A DNA stretch of 64,000 bases from Exophiala sp. HKRS030 (taxonomy: Eukaryota > Ascomycota > Eurotiomycetes > Chaetothyriales > Herpotrichiellaceae). Location of the stretch: the NCBI GenBank assembly GCA_023897205.1, contig JAHWDD010000004.1:2232001-2296000 (forward strand), written 5' to 3'. Under the pieces are notes generated by a model that saw only the letters and a program-made list of their open reading frames with translations, ran no database searches and was not told the origin of the DNA. Shown one piece after another: positions 54,626 to 63,380 of the stretch. The position numbers and the translations under genes are program-made. Numbering within the stretch: the stretch's first letter is position 1; the number at the start of each line of letters is the position of its first letter.

Positions 54626-57600
54626 CTAGTTCTGCTGCATTGCAGAGCCGCCACCTTGTCCAGGGCTTTCTGCGATCCGTACCTCGACAGTGGCGGTTGA
54701 GCTGGTCGCCTCTGGCGACTGCTTCTCAATAGACATAGATGCAATAGTGCTAGTCTGTGGACTAGGTCTACCAGCAGTGTTAGCAGCATTGGAGTTGTTG
54801 ACAGTACTGGGACTATTAACAGGAGCTGTAGTCGCTGGAGTCGCAGTTCGTGCTGGTGGGACGGGAGTGGCAGCTATTGGAGCAGGCACCGGTGTCATAA
54901 TGACAGGAGCATTCACTGCATGTGCAGTGTTTGAAAATCCCACAAAGTTAGGGTTTCTGAATTCGTTGATAATCGCTTGAAGTTGTCGCATAATGACATG
55001 TTCTTCGGTACTGTCCCCCTCTGCCATTGAAGTAGTAGTTGCTCCATGTAGCATCCGTCTCTTAGCCGAGGCGAATATTCTCTGGTAGACTTGGACCTTA
55101 CGCGCATCGGGCTCTTGCTGATACATGGCAACTTCAAATTCTCGGATTTTGAGGAGACCTGCGGTGGTGCAAGGCATATTCGGTGCCGATGAACTAGCTG
55201 CGGCAGCTGGAGAGGGCCCAGGGGTGGACGAAGATGGTCGACCAGCGCTTTGCTTGCCTGTAGGTTGCTGAAGAGCTGCTCCAGGAAACGGCGGACGGTT
55301 ACCTTGTGGGATGGGGTAAAATTGGCTAGGCGGTTGGCCAGGAGGGTGAGGGCCAGGTCCATTTGGATTCGACGATGGCGTTCCAGCGGCAAATGGTGGT
55401 GGGTATGGCATGCCGTTTGGCGGTGGTACGGGACCGTTCAGACCTGCACCAAAGAAGGGTGGAGGGGGCCCTTGTGGGTGCATCCCATTGGGTGGATATG
55501 ACATATTGTTTTGCCAATTCAATGGCGGAGGCGGTCCTTGTTGAGGTGGTTGACGTGGTGCAGGATTGGGCTTGGGCTTTGATGCTGCAGCTTGCTGAGC
55601 AGCCTTCCTCCTCTCGGCTTGCGGCTGTAGAGCGCCCGGTATGGCCTTCCACGCCCATCCTTTGCCCTCCTTCTTGTCTTTCTCGAAAAGTTTATTCCAT
55701 TCCTGGTTCAGATTGTGTCTCACACTACTCTGCCAACCTTCCGATTCGACAATGTGAACATAGAAGGGATACCTCATCTTGATGGCTCGATAGATGAGTT
55801 TCAATGGCATGGCCTGTGGATGAATCTCCATCAAGATATCGTAAATGAGGCGAGCATATGGCTCCTGGGGTCTTTGGAGCTGCTCTTCTGTCCAAGATTC
55901 CAGAGGTGGATATGCCGGCGAGGGAGACTTTGATTGTCTGACTTTCTTCGCAGGTTGATCGTCCGTCTCACTAGGTACGTCTTGTTCCCCGCCTTCGATT
56001 GATTGAAGCACATCACCCTCCTCGCCAGATCTCTTTCTCTTTTTGTATTTTCTTTTCTCGGGCTTAGTGTCAATAGGGAGAGGTTCCTCTTTGACGACCG
56101 CAGGTTTTGCGGGATATTTGCCTTTGAGAAAAGGTGGTTCTGGTGTCCTTCCGCCATTAGCAGCCTTTGCCTCTGCCAGCTTTCGAGCCCTTTCCAGTTC
56201 TTTACGTTCACGCGTAGACATGATTCCATCCTTGGGTGGTCGACCTGGTCCGCGTTTTTTCGGCGGTATTAGCTGACCATCAGGTCCTACTACTGGGTCT
56301 GCTACTGGCGGAGATGCTTGAGGCGCAGATGGCTTCGGCGTATTTGCTGTTAATGTAATCTTGAGCTTCGTCTTACCGCCACCACGTGGAGGTGAAGTGC
56401 TTTTCTCAGGCTCATCAGATATTGGGGATGTGCTTCGCGGAGGGAGTGAGCTTTCATCCACTTCGCGTTCTTCCCGATCCGAATCTTCTGTGATTGATTC
56501 TGCTCTTTGACTGGGAAGTCGGAATGTCATCCAGACATTGGAGATTTGAATCTTTGAGCCGTCGCGAAGTCGCATGACTTCTCCCCTCTCTAAGAAACGG
56601 TCGTTCAAAAAAGCACCGTTCCTCCCAAGAACCTTCATTTCGAACCATTCTTTGTCGAAATCCCAGAAAATCTTGACATGTCGTCGAGAGATACTTCTCA
56701 AGTTTTCCAGTTCCGACTGTTCAAATGTGCGACATGCATGAATAGGAATTAAAGGGCAATTATCAGCAGTAGGGATATGGTCGGCTGTCACCGGCGCTGG
56801 CTGCTCATTGTCTGACTCAATTTCGGCATTTCCTGATTGTCGTTGTCTCGACCGTGTTTGTCGGTTCTCCATCTGCGCTTGACGTTCTGCCGTCTTGTGA
56901 TAGTCGAATGGGATCAAAGGCGGGTTGATTAGCACCTCTTGGGGTTTGACGATACTACCGCCAGACATGTCAGAGGAATGAGAATCCATATGGTGAGAAT
57001 CTTTATGGTCCGTCTCCTTGGGCAAAGGTGCCTCGTCGACACCGCCGAAACCGCCAGCCTCACTAACCACACTTCCCTGTACTTGACTATCACCTGGTCT
57101 TGAGACGACCTCAGGAAATCCCGATCGTCTTCCGCTGGAACTTTGAGCGTGTTCCTGGTCTGCCTGACGCGCCTCGGCGGCTCTTGCTGAAGCGGCTCTA
57201 TACGCAAAGGCATCGCGACCCAATTCACATGCATAAGTTGTTATGTAATAATTTCCATCTTCGAATTCGATCTTTGCGAAAGCCTCGATTTCTCTTCGTT
57301 CAGGCGGGGGTCCTTGAGACGGCATTGGTGCTTGTGGTTCTGTCTGACCCATGGTGAAGGTATCATCTCCAAGTAGAGTTGCTTGGGATTGGTCGACCGA
57401 GTCCTGGGGGAGAGAGGAAGGAAAGGGTGGAGGGGCGTTTTCATCCATGAAGTCGTCATTGTTTAGAGGAGGGAGTGGAGGAATAGAGATGGCGGCATTC
57501 GCATTCACATTCTGGTTGCCTAGATCTGTGTCTTGCATCATATATTCACTGGCATTTGCGTGGTTGTTTGGGGTATGACCTTCACCAGCAGAAAGGCCTC

Positions 57601-57889
57601 GATGCATCGTTGGTCCGTCTGCCACAGTTGCGGTCTGCTCAGGGCTTATGGGTGCCAAAGCCGCCAACAGATTGCCAACGGCTTGTTGTCTTTGTTGGGC
57701 GTCCATTTCAGTCCAAGAATGACCATCCTCTGCAGGCGATTGCTCTGTTTCATCCTGTGGCTGCGAGGCGTGTCGGCGGGGGGTCGAGGGAGCGGGCCAT
57801 GGTTGATCTGCGAAGTCGTCTAGATCTATGGAGGTCGAAGGGAAATCCGGCAGACCTCTAGCAGACGTCGCAACTGCCTGCGACGACAT
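54626..57889 (-). CDS. fhl1: FHA/forkhead transcription factor, FHL1-like
   Basis: Intronless, 1087 residues. A split FHA domain is visible: FAKIEFEDGNYYITTYACEL (~204-223), a ~170-residue low-complexity insert, then SRRHVKIFWDFDKEWFEMKV and RDGSKIQISNVWMTF. An AT-hook-like KKRGPGRPPK sits at ~543. The forkhead domain (~672-760) is the divergent Fhl1 type: EPYARLIYDILMEIHPQAMP, then WQSSVRHNLNQEW and GKGWAWKAIPG. The C-terminal third is Pro/Gly/Gln-rich, then Ala/Thr/Val-rich. Yeast Fhl1 sits on ribosomal protein promoters with Ifh1; the target here is inferred from architecture. Fkh1/2-type forkhead proteins are the alternative, but the FHA insert and forkhead sequence favour FHL1. Divergent from the dioxygenase gene. 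Confidence 0.82.
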   Translation of the reverse strand: MSSQAVATSARGLPDFPSTSIDLDDFADQPWPAPSTPRRHASQPQDETEQSPAEDGHSWTEMDAQQRQQAVGNLLAALAPISPEQTATVADGPTMHRGLSAGEGHTPNNHANASEYMMQDTDLGNQNVNANAAISIPPLPPLNNDDFMDENAPPPFPSSLPQDSVDQSQATLLGDDTFTMGQTEPQAPMPSQGPPPERREIEAFAKIEFEDGNYYITTYACELGRDAFAYRAASARAAEARQADQEHAQSSSGRRSGFPEVVSRPGDSQVQGSVVSEAGGFGGVDEAPLPKETDHKDSHHMDSHSSDMSGGSIVKPQEVLINPPLIPFDYHKTAERQAQMENRQTRSRQRQSGNAEIESDNEQPAPVTADHIPTADNCPLIPIHACRTFEQSELENLRSISRRHVKIFWDFDKEWFEMKVLGRNGAFLNDRFLERGEVMRLRDGSKIQISNVWMTFRLPSQRAESITEDSDREEREVDESSLPPRSTSPISDEPEKSTSPPRGGGKTKLKITLTANTPKPSAPQASPPVADPVVGPDGQLIPPKKRGPGRPPKDGIMSTRERKELERARKLAEAKAANGGRTPEPPFLKGKYPAKPAVVKEEPLPIDTKPEKRKYKKRKRSGEEGDVLQSIEGGEQDVPSETDDQPAKKVRQSKSPSPAYPPLESWTEEQLQRPQEPYARLIYDILMEIHPQAMPLKLIYRAIKMRYPFYVHIVESEGWQSSVRHNLNQEWNKLFEKDKKEGKGWAWKAIPGALQPQAERRKAAQQAAASKPKPNPAPRQPPQQGPPPPLNWQNNMSYPPNGMHPQGPPPPFFGAGLNGPVPPPNGMPYPPPFAAGTPSSNPNGPGPHPPGQPPSQFYPIPQGNRPPFPGAALQQPTGKQSAGRPSSSTPGPSPAAAASSSAPNMPCTTAGLLKIREFEVAMYQQEPDARKVQVYQRIFASAKRRMLHGATTTSMAEGDSTEEHVIMRQLQAIINEFRNPNFVGFSNTAHAVNAPVIMTPVPAPIAATPVPPARTATPATTAPVNSPSTVNNSNAANTAGRPSPQTSTIASMSIEKQSPEATSSTATVEVRIAESPGQGGGSAMQQN

Positions 57890-58303
57890 TCCGAGGTCTG
57901 CGAATTATACGAGAGGAAGGGGCGAGGGGAGAGACTGGTCGTCGTTTGGGCGACTTCGTTACCGAGTGAAGAAGATGGAGAACAAAAGTTCTGAAGTTGT
58001 TGCGGGCGTCGGAGCGAGAGTCGCGGAGTTTGGCCTCTGACCAATCACAGCCACGTAAACGATTCAGATTTTTGTTTGCGATGACAGCAACCTCGATGCC
58101 TGACCCGGCAATAATCACTGCCTTACGGATTCTCTGTCGCAAATTGACTCGATCAATTAGTCTCTCGAGTTTCTCAATGAGTCAACAGGCAAATAATCAT
58201 TGACAATTGGGCAACCGTCGAGCTACGACCGACCCTTGAGCCTCTACATACTCCTACAATACTTCTCTCCCCATTCTCTGAATGACTCCACTACAATCAG
58301 GCC
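57890..58303. promoter_or_regulatory. Bidirectional promoter FHL1 / dioxygenase
   Basis: 414 bases between divergent starts. No distinct motif beyond GC-rich stretches near the FHL1 start and C/T-rich ones near the other. Confidence 0.5.
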
Positions 58304-59023
58304 ATGCCACCTAGAGCAAAGCAAAAGAATGGCCCTCCTCCCAAGGCAGAACTCAGAACAAAACCCACCGTTCCAAATTGGCCACCTTTGAGTCCAGTCA
58401 TTCCTGCGGAGCATCTTTCAATCGAGACTGTCCTCGAAGGCCAAATTCTAGTGATTCGCAACCTTTTTACTTCTACGCTATGCAAGAACTATGTTTCCTT
58501 CCTGGCCTCAATACCCATGACCACGACCCCCGGGAAACCAAAGCGGGGAGAGGCCGTCCGCGTTAACGATCGGTTCCAGGTGGATGACCCGGTGTTTGCC
58601 AAAACGCTCTGGGAATACAGTGGGCTCAAATCACTCGTGGAGACGTTTGACGATAAAACAACCTTCGATGGTAAAGTTCTTGGGCTGAATCCCAACATTA
58701 GAGTGTACAGATACCGGCCAGGCCAGTTTTTTGATAAACATTATGATGAGAGCAATAAAATACAATTCGGCAAGGACAAAATGCCTGCCAAAACCACCTG
58801 GACTCTGTTGATCTACCTCACCACTTGCCAGGGAGGGGAGACCGCCTTCTACCCCGAGGCCACCAAGAAAGGTGTCGCACCACCTGACCCAATAGTGGTC
58901 GGTCTTGAGACTGGCATGGCTTTACTCCACAAACATGGCGACGAATGTTTGTACCATGAAGGCAAAGAAGTGCTGAGTGGAGAGAAATGGGTGTTGAGAA
59001 GTGATCTGGTGGTACAGAGATGA
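58304..59023 (+). CDS. Prolyl-4-hydroxylase-like Fe(II)/2-oxoglutarate dioxygenase
   Basis: 239 residues, no intron. The double-stranded beta-helix has the complete metal and co-substrate set: His146 and Asp148 in QFFDKHYDES, His218 in ECLYHEG and Lys228 in SGEKWVLRSDL. The upstream VYRYRPGQFFDKHYD block is diagnostic for the P4Hc family. No signal peptide; a basic N-terminus (MPPRAKQKNG) suggests a nuclear or cytosolic protein, unlike collagen-type enzymes. It probably hydroxylates a protein side chain; the substrate is unknown. It converges with the Mdm35 gene (102 bases between stops). Confidence 0.9.
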   Translation: MPPRAKQKNGPPPKAELRTKPTVPNWPPLSPVIPAEHLSIETVLEGQILVIRNLFTSTLCKNYVSFLASIPMTTTPGKPKRGEAVRVNDRFQVDDPVFAKTLWEYSGLKSLVETFDDKTTFDGKVLGLNPNIRVYRYRPGQFFDKHYDESNKIQFGKDKMPAKTTWTLLIYLTTCQGGETAFYPEATKKGVAPPDPIVVGLETGMALLHKHGDECLYHEGKEVLSGEKWVLRSDLVVQR

Positions 59024-59125
59024 CGAATGTGCAGTGGTGCACACTCTCGGCCTGTCGACGGTGGCTCTGCAACTTTTCGACAGGCGCGAGTACGAGTGAT
59101 AGGTACGAAGGTGCTGCTTCACCTG

Positions 59126-59514
59126 TCATCTTTTTAGGTGCTCGGCATCAGTCTCGTGGACGGTGCCTTCTCTAGCTTCGGCCAGCATAGTATCGATGCC
59201 CTTGTCCTTTAATGCTTTCTGGTATGCCATTAGCTCCCTAGCATGGAAAAGAAAATGGCCACAATACCGTTAAGCAAGCTTTGTACTTGCGAAAGAGTGG
59301 TTCACATTCGTCGTTGGATGAAATGCCCCGGAGATATTCTGCCAGCTATTAGACGATCTTGCAAAGATGGCGAGATTGGGATGACATACTTTCAGAGTAC
59401 CATTTCAGAAAACAAGTGTCATACTTTCTGTTAAACCAATCAGCACTGCCAGTAGTACATTTGAATGACATACTCCTTGACTTCGTTGCATTCTGGCGCC
59501 AATGATGCCGACAT
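59126..59514 (-). CDS. mdm35: Mdm35/TRIAP1 twin-CX9C intermembrane-space protein, four mini-exons
   Basis: Partner of Ups1/PRELI lipid-transfer proteins: it carries phosphatidic acid across the mitochondrial intermembrane space and protects Ups1 from proteolysis. Exons 59514-59474, 59427-59390, 59338-59268 and 59218-59126 (introns 46, 51 and 49 bases, all GT-AG) encode 80 residues. It begins MSASLAPECNEVKEKYDTCF and continues through WYSEKYLRG, DECEPLFRKYKACLT and KALKDKGIDTMLAEAR. The twin CX9C pattern is exact: C9/C19 and C38/C48. All four phases agree. Each exon is under 100 bases, so no long open frame marks this gene. The call rests on the exact fit to the family. Confidence 0.94.
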
Positions 59515-60048
59515 GTTGGTTGTCGTCGAGCGAGAAGAAGATTCGCCTTCCTGGAAGGCGAGAAAAGACCTGGATGGAGTTTATGACGCCGCTCGGAACT
59601 ATATTAATCCGTGCCGCCTGCGCTCAAGCACCTTCCGATTGCTCATCCATACCAACCTATCTCTATGTTTGCTACTCTTGCTCAGTAAGTCTCACGGGCA
59701 GCCTTCTATCATTATGGGCCATCAAATGCGCCGAAAGGTAAATCTTGATCTTGCTAATTGATTTTTTAGTCTAGTTACCCTAGCATTTCGCCAACACTGC
59801 CAGCAATCACTTCCTCGCGCTACCTGGCCAGTCCATTTGGAGGACGATAATAACACTAAAAGGTGACGGCAAACTCAAGAATTGACCTGCTGTGAGGATG
59901 CTGGTCACAGGAGACTAAACCTGGTGTCATGCAATGAACTCCATGTGTGCCACCATTTGAAATAATGGCTTGCAACTTTGCGGGTTCCACGGCTCGAGTT
60001 TATCGTTCTCATTGTCCACGGAGAGCACACCTTTCCCGACGTCCTCCT
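59515..60048. other. Intergenic region
   Basis: 534 bases upstream of Mdm35 and downstream of the FMN reductase gene, both on the minus strand. Small open frames are unsupported. No RNA gene seen. Confidence 0.45.
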
Positions 60049-60831
60049 TCAGGCATTCAAGGTCGTGACTAACTCCCAGAATTGGGTGCAGAGTTCCTTA
60101 CTTTCTTGTGCCCACACAGGGTCCTTTGTATTGCCCCCAGCTTCCATGGTTGCATCACCTCCAGCAAGTATCGCTTGTGCATTCTCTGTCTCAATGACTC
60201 TTTCGCGACCTGCCTCTTCTGATACCACCCTCAGGTTGAGATCCTCACCGTGCGCAGCTTTGTAAAGAAACGCCCTGTCGGGAAATTGGAGAGCAACAAA
60301 ATCCTTGACGACCTTCATGTTGACTGCCTCCAGGACTTGCTGCAACTGTACTGCCGCCTTGCCTCCGCCATGACCACCATAGGAAACCACCAGAGCCGGC
60401 TTGCCCCTCCACTCGTGGAAGAGGTAGTCAATGGCGTTTTTGATACTTGCGGGATAGCCCCAGTTGTACTGTGGAGTGACAAAGACAAAGGCCATGTACG
60501 AAGAAATAAGCTCAGACCAGGCACGAGTGTGTGCAAACTTGTAGTCTGATGCTGACTTGATCTGTGAAGGTACATCAGGTTCATTGAAGATCGGTAGAGG
60601 GTTATCATTGAGATCTATCAGGCTCAGGGCGTAAGGACGAGGGCTGGGATGAGTCTTCTGGAAATCCTTGAGTGTCTCCAAGACGAAGGTGCTGATCTGA
60701 GGACATGCTCGTGGGCTGCGCTGGCTACAGACGATGATTCCGATCTTGTTTGGTATCTGAGGCTTCAAAGCTGCGTCCATGGCTTTGGACAGATCACTGC
60801 CGGGTACTGATGAATTGGCATTTGCCGACAT
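60049..60831 (-). CDS. NADPH-dependent FMN reductase family protein
   Basis: Flavodoxin-like fold quinone or flavin reductase. Single exon, 260 residues, start at 60831 (MSANANSSVPG); an upstream in-frame ATG at 60861 would add 10 residues. Motifs are NKIGIIVCSQRSPRACPQI for the phosphate-binding loop and FVTPQYNWGYPASIKNAIDY for flavin and dimer contacts, with WRGKPALVVSYGGHGGGKAA. No signal peptide. It lies ~1 kb from a divergently transcribed FAD monooxygenase, which would be a natural consumer of reducing power or source of quinone. The pairing is inference; the family is well supported. Confidence 0.9.
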   Translation of the reverse strand: MSANANSSVPGSDLSKAMDAALKPQIPNKIGIIVCSQRSPRACPQISTFVLETLKDFQKTHPSPRPYALSLIDLNDNPLPIFNEPDVPSQIKSASDYKFAHTRAWSELISSYMAFVFVTPQYNWGYPASIKNAIDYLFHEWRGKPALVVSYGGHGGGKAAVQLQQVLEAVNMKVVKDFVALQFPDRAFLYKAAHGEDLNLRVVSEEAGRERVIETENAQAILAGGDATMEAGGNTKDPVWAQESKELCTQFWELVTTLNA

Positions 60832-61899
60832 ATTGAGATAGGATAGGTCCTGGTGTCGCACTCAGGTTGTGATTTGTCCACTGATATGTGAGGTGCGACG
60901 AGGCTGTCATATACCAGAGTGAGGATTAGGTTGATGAAGATGAGGAAGGTATGACTCGGAGTAGTAACACAGTGACAATGCTGTGACACCTTGATAGAGA
61001 GTAAGTCGATGAACGACTGGAAGAGCGAGTGGAGGAGAGTGTGAAAGAGAACAGCGACTCAATGCAAGTATCCGCAAGCGCGTAAATTGAGGTCGTCTGT
61101 CAGTTGTGCTGCACTTACACCTCAACAATCTTTCCTTCGCTAGTCCTCTTTCTTTCTTGCTTGCTTGTTGTTGAGTGTATGTGTATGTTTCTGTGTATAT
61201 TGGTTTCAACGGTAGAAGACAATGGCTGAACAGTCTAATGTTATTATAGTAATGCAAGGAGGATTTCTTTCTTCGCTGTTACAAATATTTCACATGCATG
61301 AGCTCGGATTTTAAACATTTTACCTCCTTCGCCTTTAGAACAGACCATTATCCCCTGCTATACAACGGGGCCAAACCCTTGTCCACTCTCTGATCGTTCA
61401 GCTTGCAGCCAATCATCCCATCTCTTTGTCGTCGCGAGTCATGCAGGGATGCGCAGTGCTTGTCGATGCTTGTCGTCGGTCTTCGGTCCATCGCGTATCA
61501 TGGCTGAGCTGCTAAAGCCGAGCGATGAGCCCTTTTTAAGCCACCATTGTCCTGCCAGAAAATCCATCCATCACCCACGTTCGAGCCTTCGGTGGCTGAA
61601 ACGGAAATCCATCTTCTCGCGGCTTGCGTACTGCTCACGTCTCGATCAACGCCTGTCACAGGCGGTACGGATGTACTACGTAAGCCCTCGGCCGTTCTGC
61701 TCATGCGCCCAGGAAGCTCGCGTAAAAGCCCTTTTGCGTGAGTGGCAGCAGCTGGCGCCAATGTATGTATATAAAAGGTCAGTATTGCCTGTTATGCCGC
61801 GGCCTTTCGCACGCAGCGGATGTCTTTCTACTACCCAAGAGTTGGTGACTTGACACACCAAAGCATCGTTTGAAATCCTCTGCCAGAAACAAAAAAATA
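60832..61899. promoter_or_regulatory. Divergent promoter region FMN reductase / FAD monooxygenase
   Basis: 1068 bases between divergent starts. It contains a TATA box for the rightward gene (annotated separately). The 134-codon open frame at 61449-61853 overlaps that TATA box and is not supported as a gene. Confidence 0.5.
61768..61778 (+). promoter_or_regulatory. TATA box of the FAD monooxygenase gene
   Basis: TATATAAAAGG, a near-perfect TATA consensus, 121 bases upstream of the start codon at 61900 with a short C/T-containing leader between. It is the clearest core promoter element in the window and suggests a strongly regulated gene. Confidence 0.6.
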
Positions 61900-63093
61900 A
61901 TGACTGGCCCTCCTCGCATTGCTATTATTGGAAGCGGCCCTGCTGGCCTTTCTTTGGCCAAATTGCTTCAAGTTTCCGGCATTCCTTGCAAAGTGTTTGA
62001 GCGCGACAACGGTCTGCATGACGGAGACCACCAAAATGGTTGGGTTAAATTGTACCCTCAGACCGGTCAACTCGCTCTACGTGAAGCCGGGCTCTTCGAG
62101 GCGTTCAGGAGGCTTTCCAATTCTGAAAGCGAAGTTTTGAAAATCCTCCGACCCAATGGGACACCGATTCTTGATGAGAACAACACGAAAGAGAATAAAC
62201 GACGACACCACCCGTCTTTTGACCAGCCCAGAATCGATTATACCAGACTACGCAATTTGCTCCTCGAGTCCCTTCGCCCGAAGACGGTGGTCTGGGGAAG
62301 AAAGCTTGTGGCGGTGGAAAATTCACCCTCGAGCCCAAGAAAGTACGATCTTCTCTTTGAGGACAGTACTGAAGAGGATTTCGACCTGGTGGTGGGAGCT
62401 GACGGGGCACATTCTACGGTCCGGCCACGGATGACCCACCATCGTCCAGTCTATTCAGGAATCACGACTGTTCAATTTTGGGCCACCGAAGTCAAAGAAT
62501 GGCATTCCTGGCTCACGGATTTTGTGGGGAACGGGTCCTGCTTCATGTTTGATAAAGGCCGCGCCATGGAAGCACGTAGGATCGGCGATGACAGCATCCA
62601 ACTCACGGTGAGTGTTCGACAGGCCGAAGGTTGGCTGGACAAATGCGGCGTCGACTGGTCTCTACCCGAGGAGGCCAAGAGGAAATACCTCGAAACCTTC
62701 TTCAAGGACTGTGCGGAGGATCTGAAACTAGCCTGCCTCGACTGCACCGACCGAATGATGAGGAGGAAGGTGTACATGCCGCCGCCTGCCGGGACGCGGT
62801 GGGAGAGTACCCCGGGCCTCACGCTCGTGGGCGACGCGGCTCACCTGATGCCACCTTTTGCGGACTTGGGGGTCGATCAAGCCATGAACGATGCCTCGAA
62901 GCTGGCTCGGGCCCTCTCATCCAACGAGAGGACGCCTGCTGGCCTCGCGAGGGGGGTCAGAGAGTATGAAGGGGAGATGTTGGTGCGTGGGGAGCACGTG
63001 GCCCGGACAGCGTGGGAAGTGTTTGAAAGCCACTTTAGTGCCAATGGTGGAGAGAAGTTTGTTGGCCGCGTGCTGAGTGGTGGTGGGAAGTAA
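61900..63093 (+). CDS. FAD-dependent aromatic-type monooxygenase
   Basis: 397 residues, no intron, start ATGACTGGCCC at 61900. Class A flavoprotein monooxygenase: ADP-binding PPRIAIIGSGPAGLSLAKLL, DG motif DFDLVVGADGAHSTVRPR and second FAD motif TLVGDAAHLMPPFADLGVDQ. The DLGVDQAMNDASKLARAL variant after the GD motif is found in TetX-like and related fungal enzymes, so salicylate- or tetracycline-type oxygenases are the nearest classes. The substrate is not evident. A TATA box lies 121 bases upstream. It faces the phenol-hydroxylase-type gene tail to tail across 287 bases. Confidence 0.9.
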   Translation: MTGPPRIAIIGSGPAGLSLAKLLQVSGIPCKVFERDNGLHDGDHQNGWVKLYPQTGQLALREAGLFEAFRRLSNSESEVLKILRPNGTPILDENNTKENKRRHHPSFDQPRIDYTRLRNLLLESLRPKTVVWGRKLVAVENSPSSPRKYDLLFEDSTEEDFDLVVGADGAHSTVRPRMTHHRPVYSGITTVQFWATEVKEWHSWLTDFVGNGSCFMFDKGRAMEARRIGDDSIQLTVSVRQAEGWLDKCGVDWSLPEEAKRKYLETFFKDCAEDLKLACLDCTDRMMRRKVYMPPPAGTRWESTPGLTLVGDAAHLMPPFADLGVDQAMNDASKLARALSSNERTPAGLARGVREYEGEMLVRGEHVARTAWEVFESHFSANGGEKFVGRVLSGGGK

Positions 63094-63380
63094 GCGAGGG
63101 AAAGTTCTAACAATGTTGTTCGTACTCTTCTTCTAGTCAGTGAGTAAGCCAGCAGAATCGACGACGACGATGACAACAGCAACAACAAAAACAACACAGC
63201 AGCAGCAGCAGCAACGAAGGAGTACCAACCAGCAAGGATATCAGGGCAAAGTAATAATCACAATACCAATAATAATACCAATACTCAGGACCGATACCAA
63301 ATACCTACACCTCCCAATCCCTGTCTATCCATCATACGAGTCTTCACCTCGTTCTCGTCCTGACTGTCCCGTTTGCTTCG
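63094..63380. other. Convergent intergenic region with CAG microsatellite
   Basis: 287 bases between converging monooxygenase genes, with ACA/ACG-rich sequence and (CAG)n at 63197-63212. Confidence 0.55.

Noticed and set aside
61449..61853. 134-codon frame upstream of the FAD monooxygenase
   Set aside because: Overlaps the TATA box and leader of the downstream gene; no domain.
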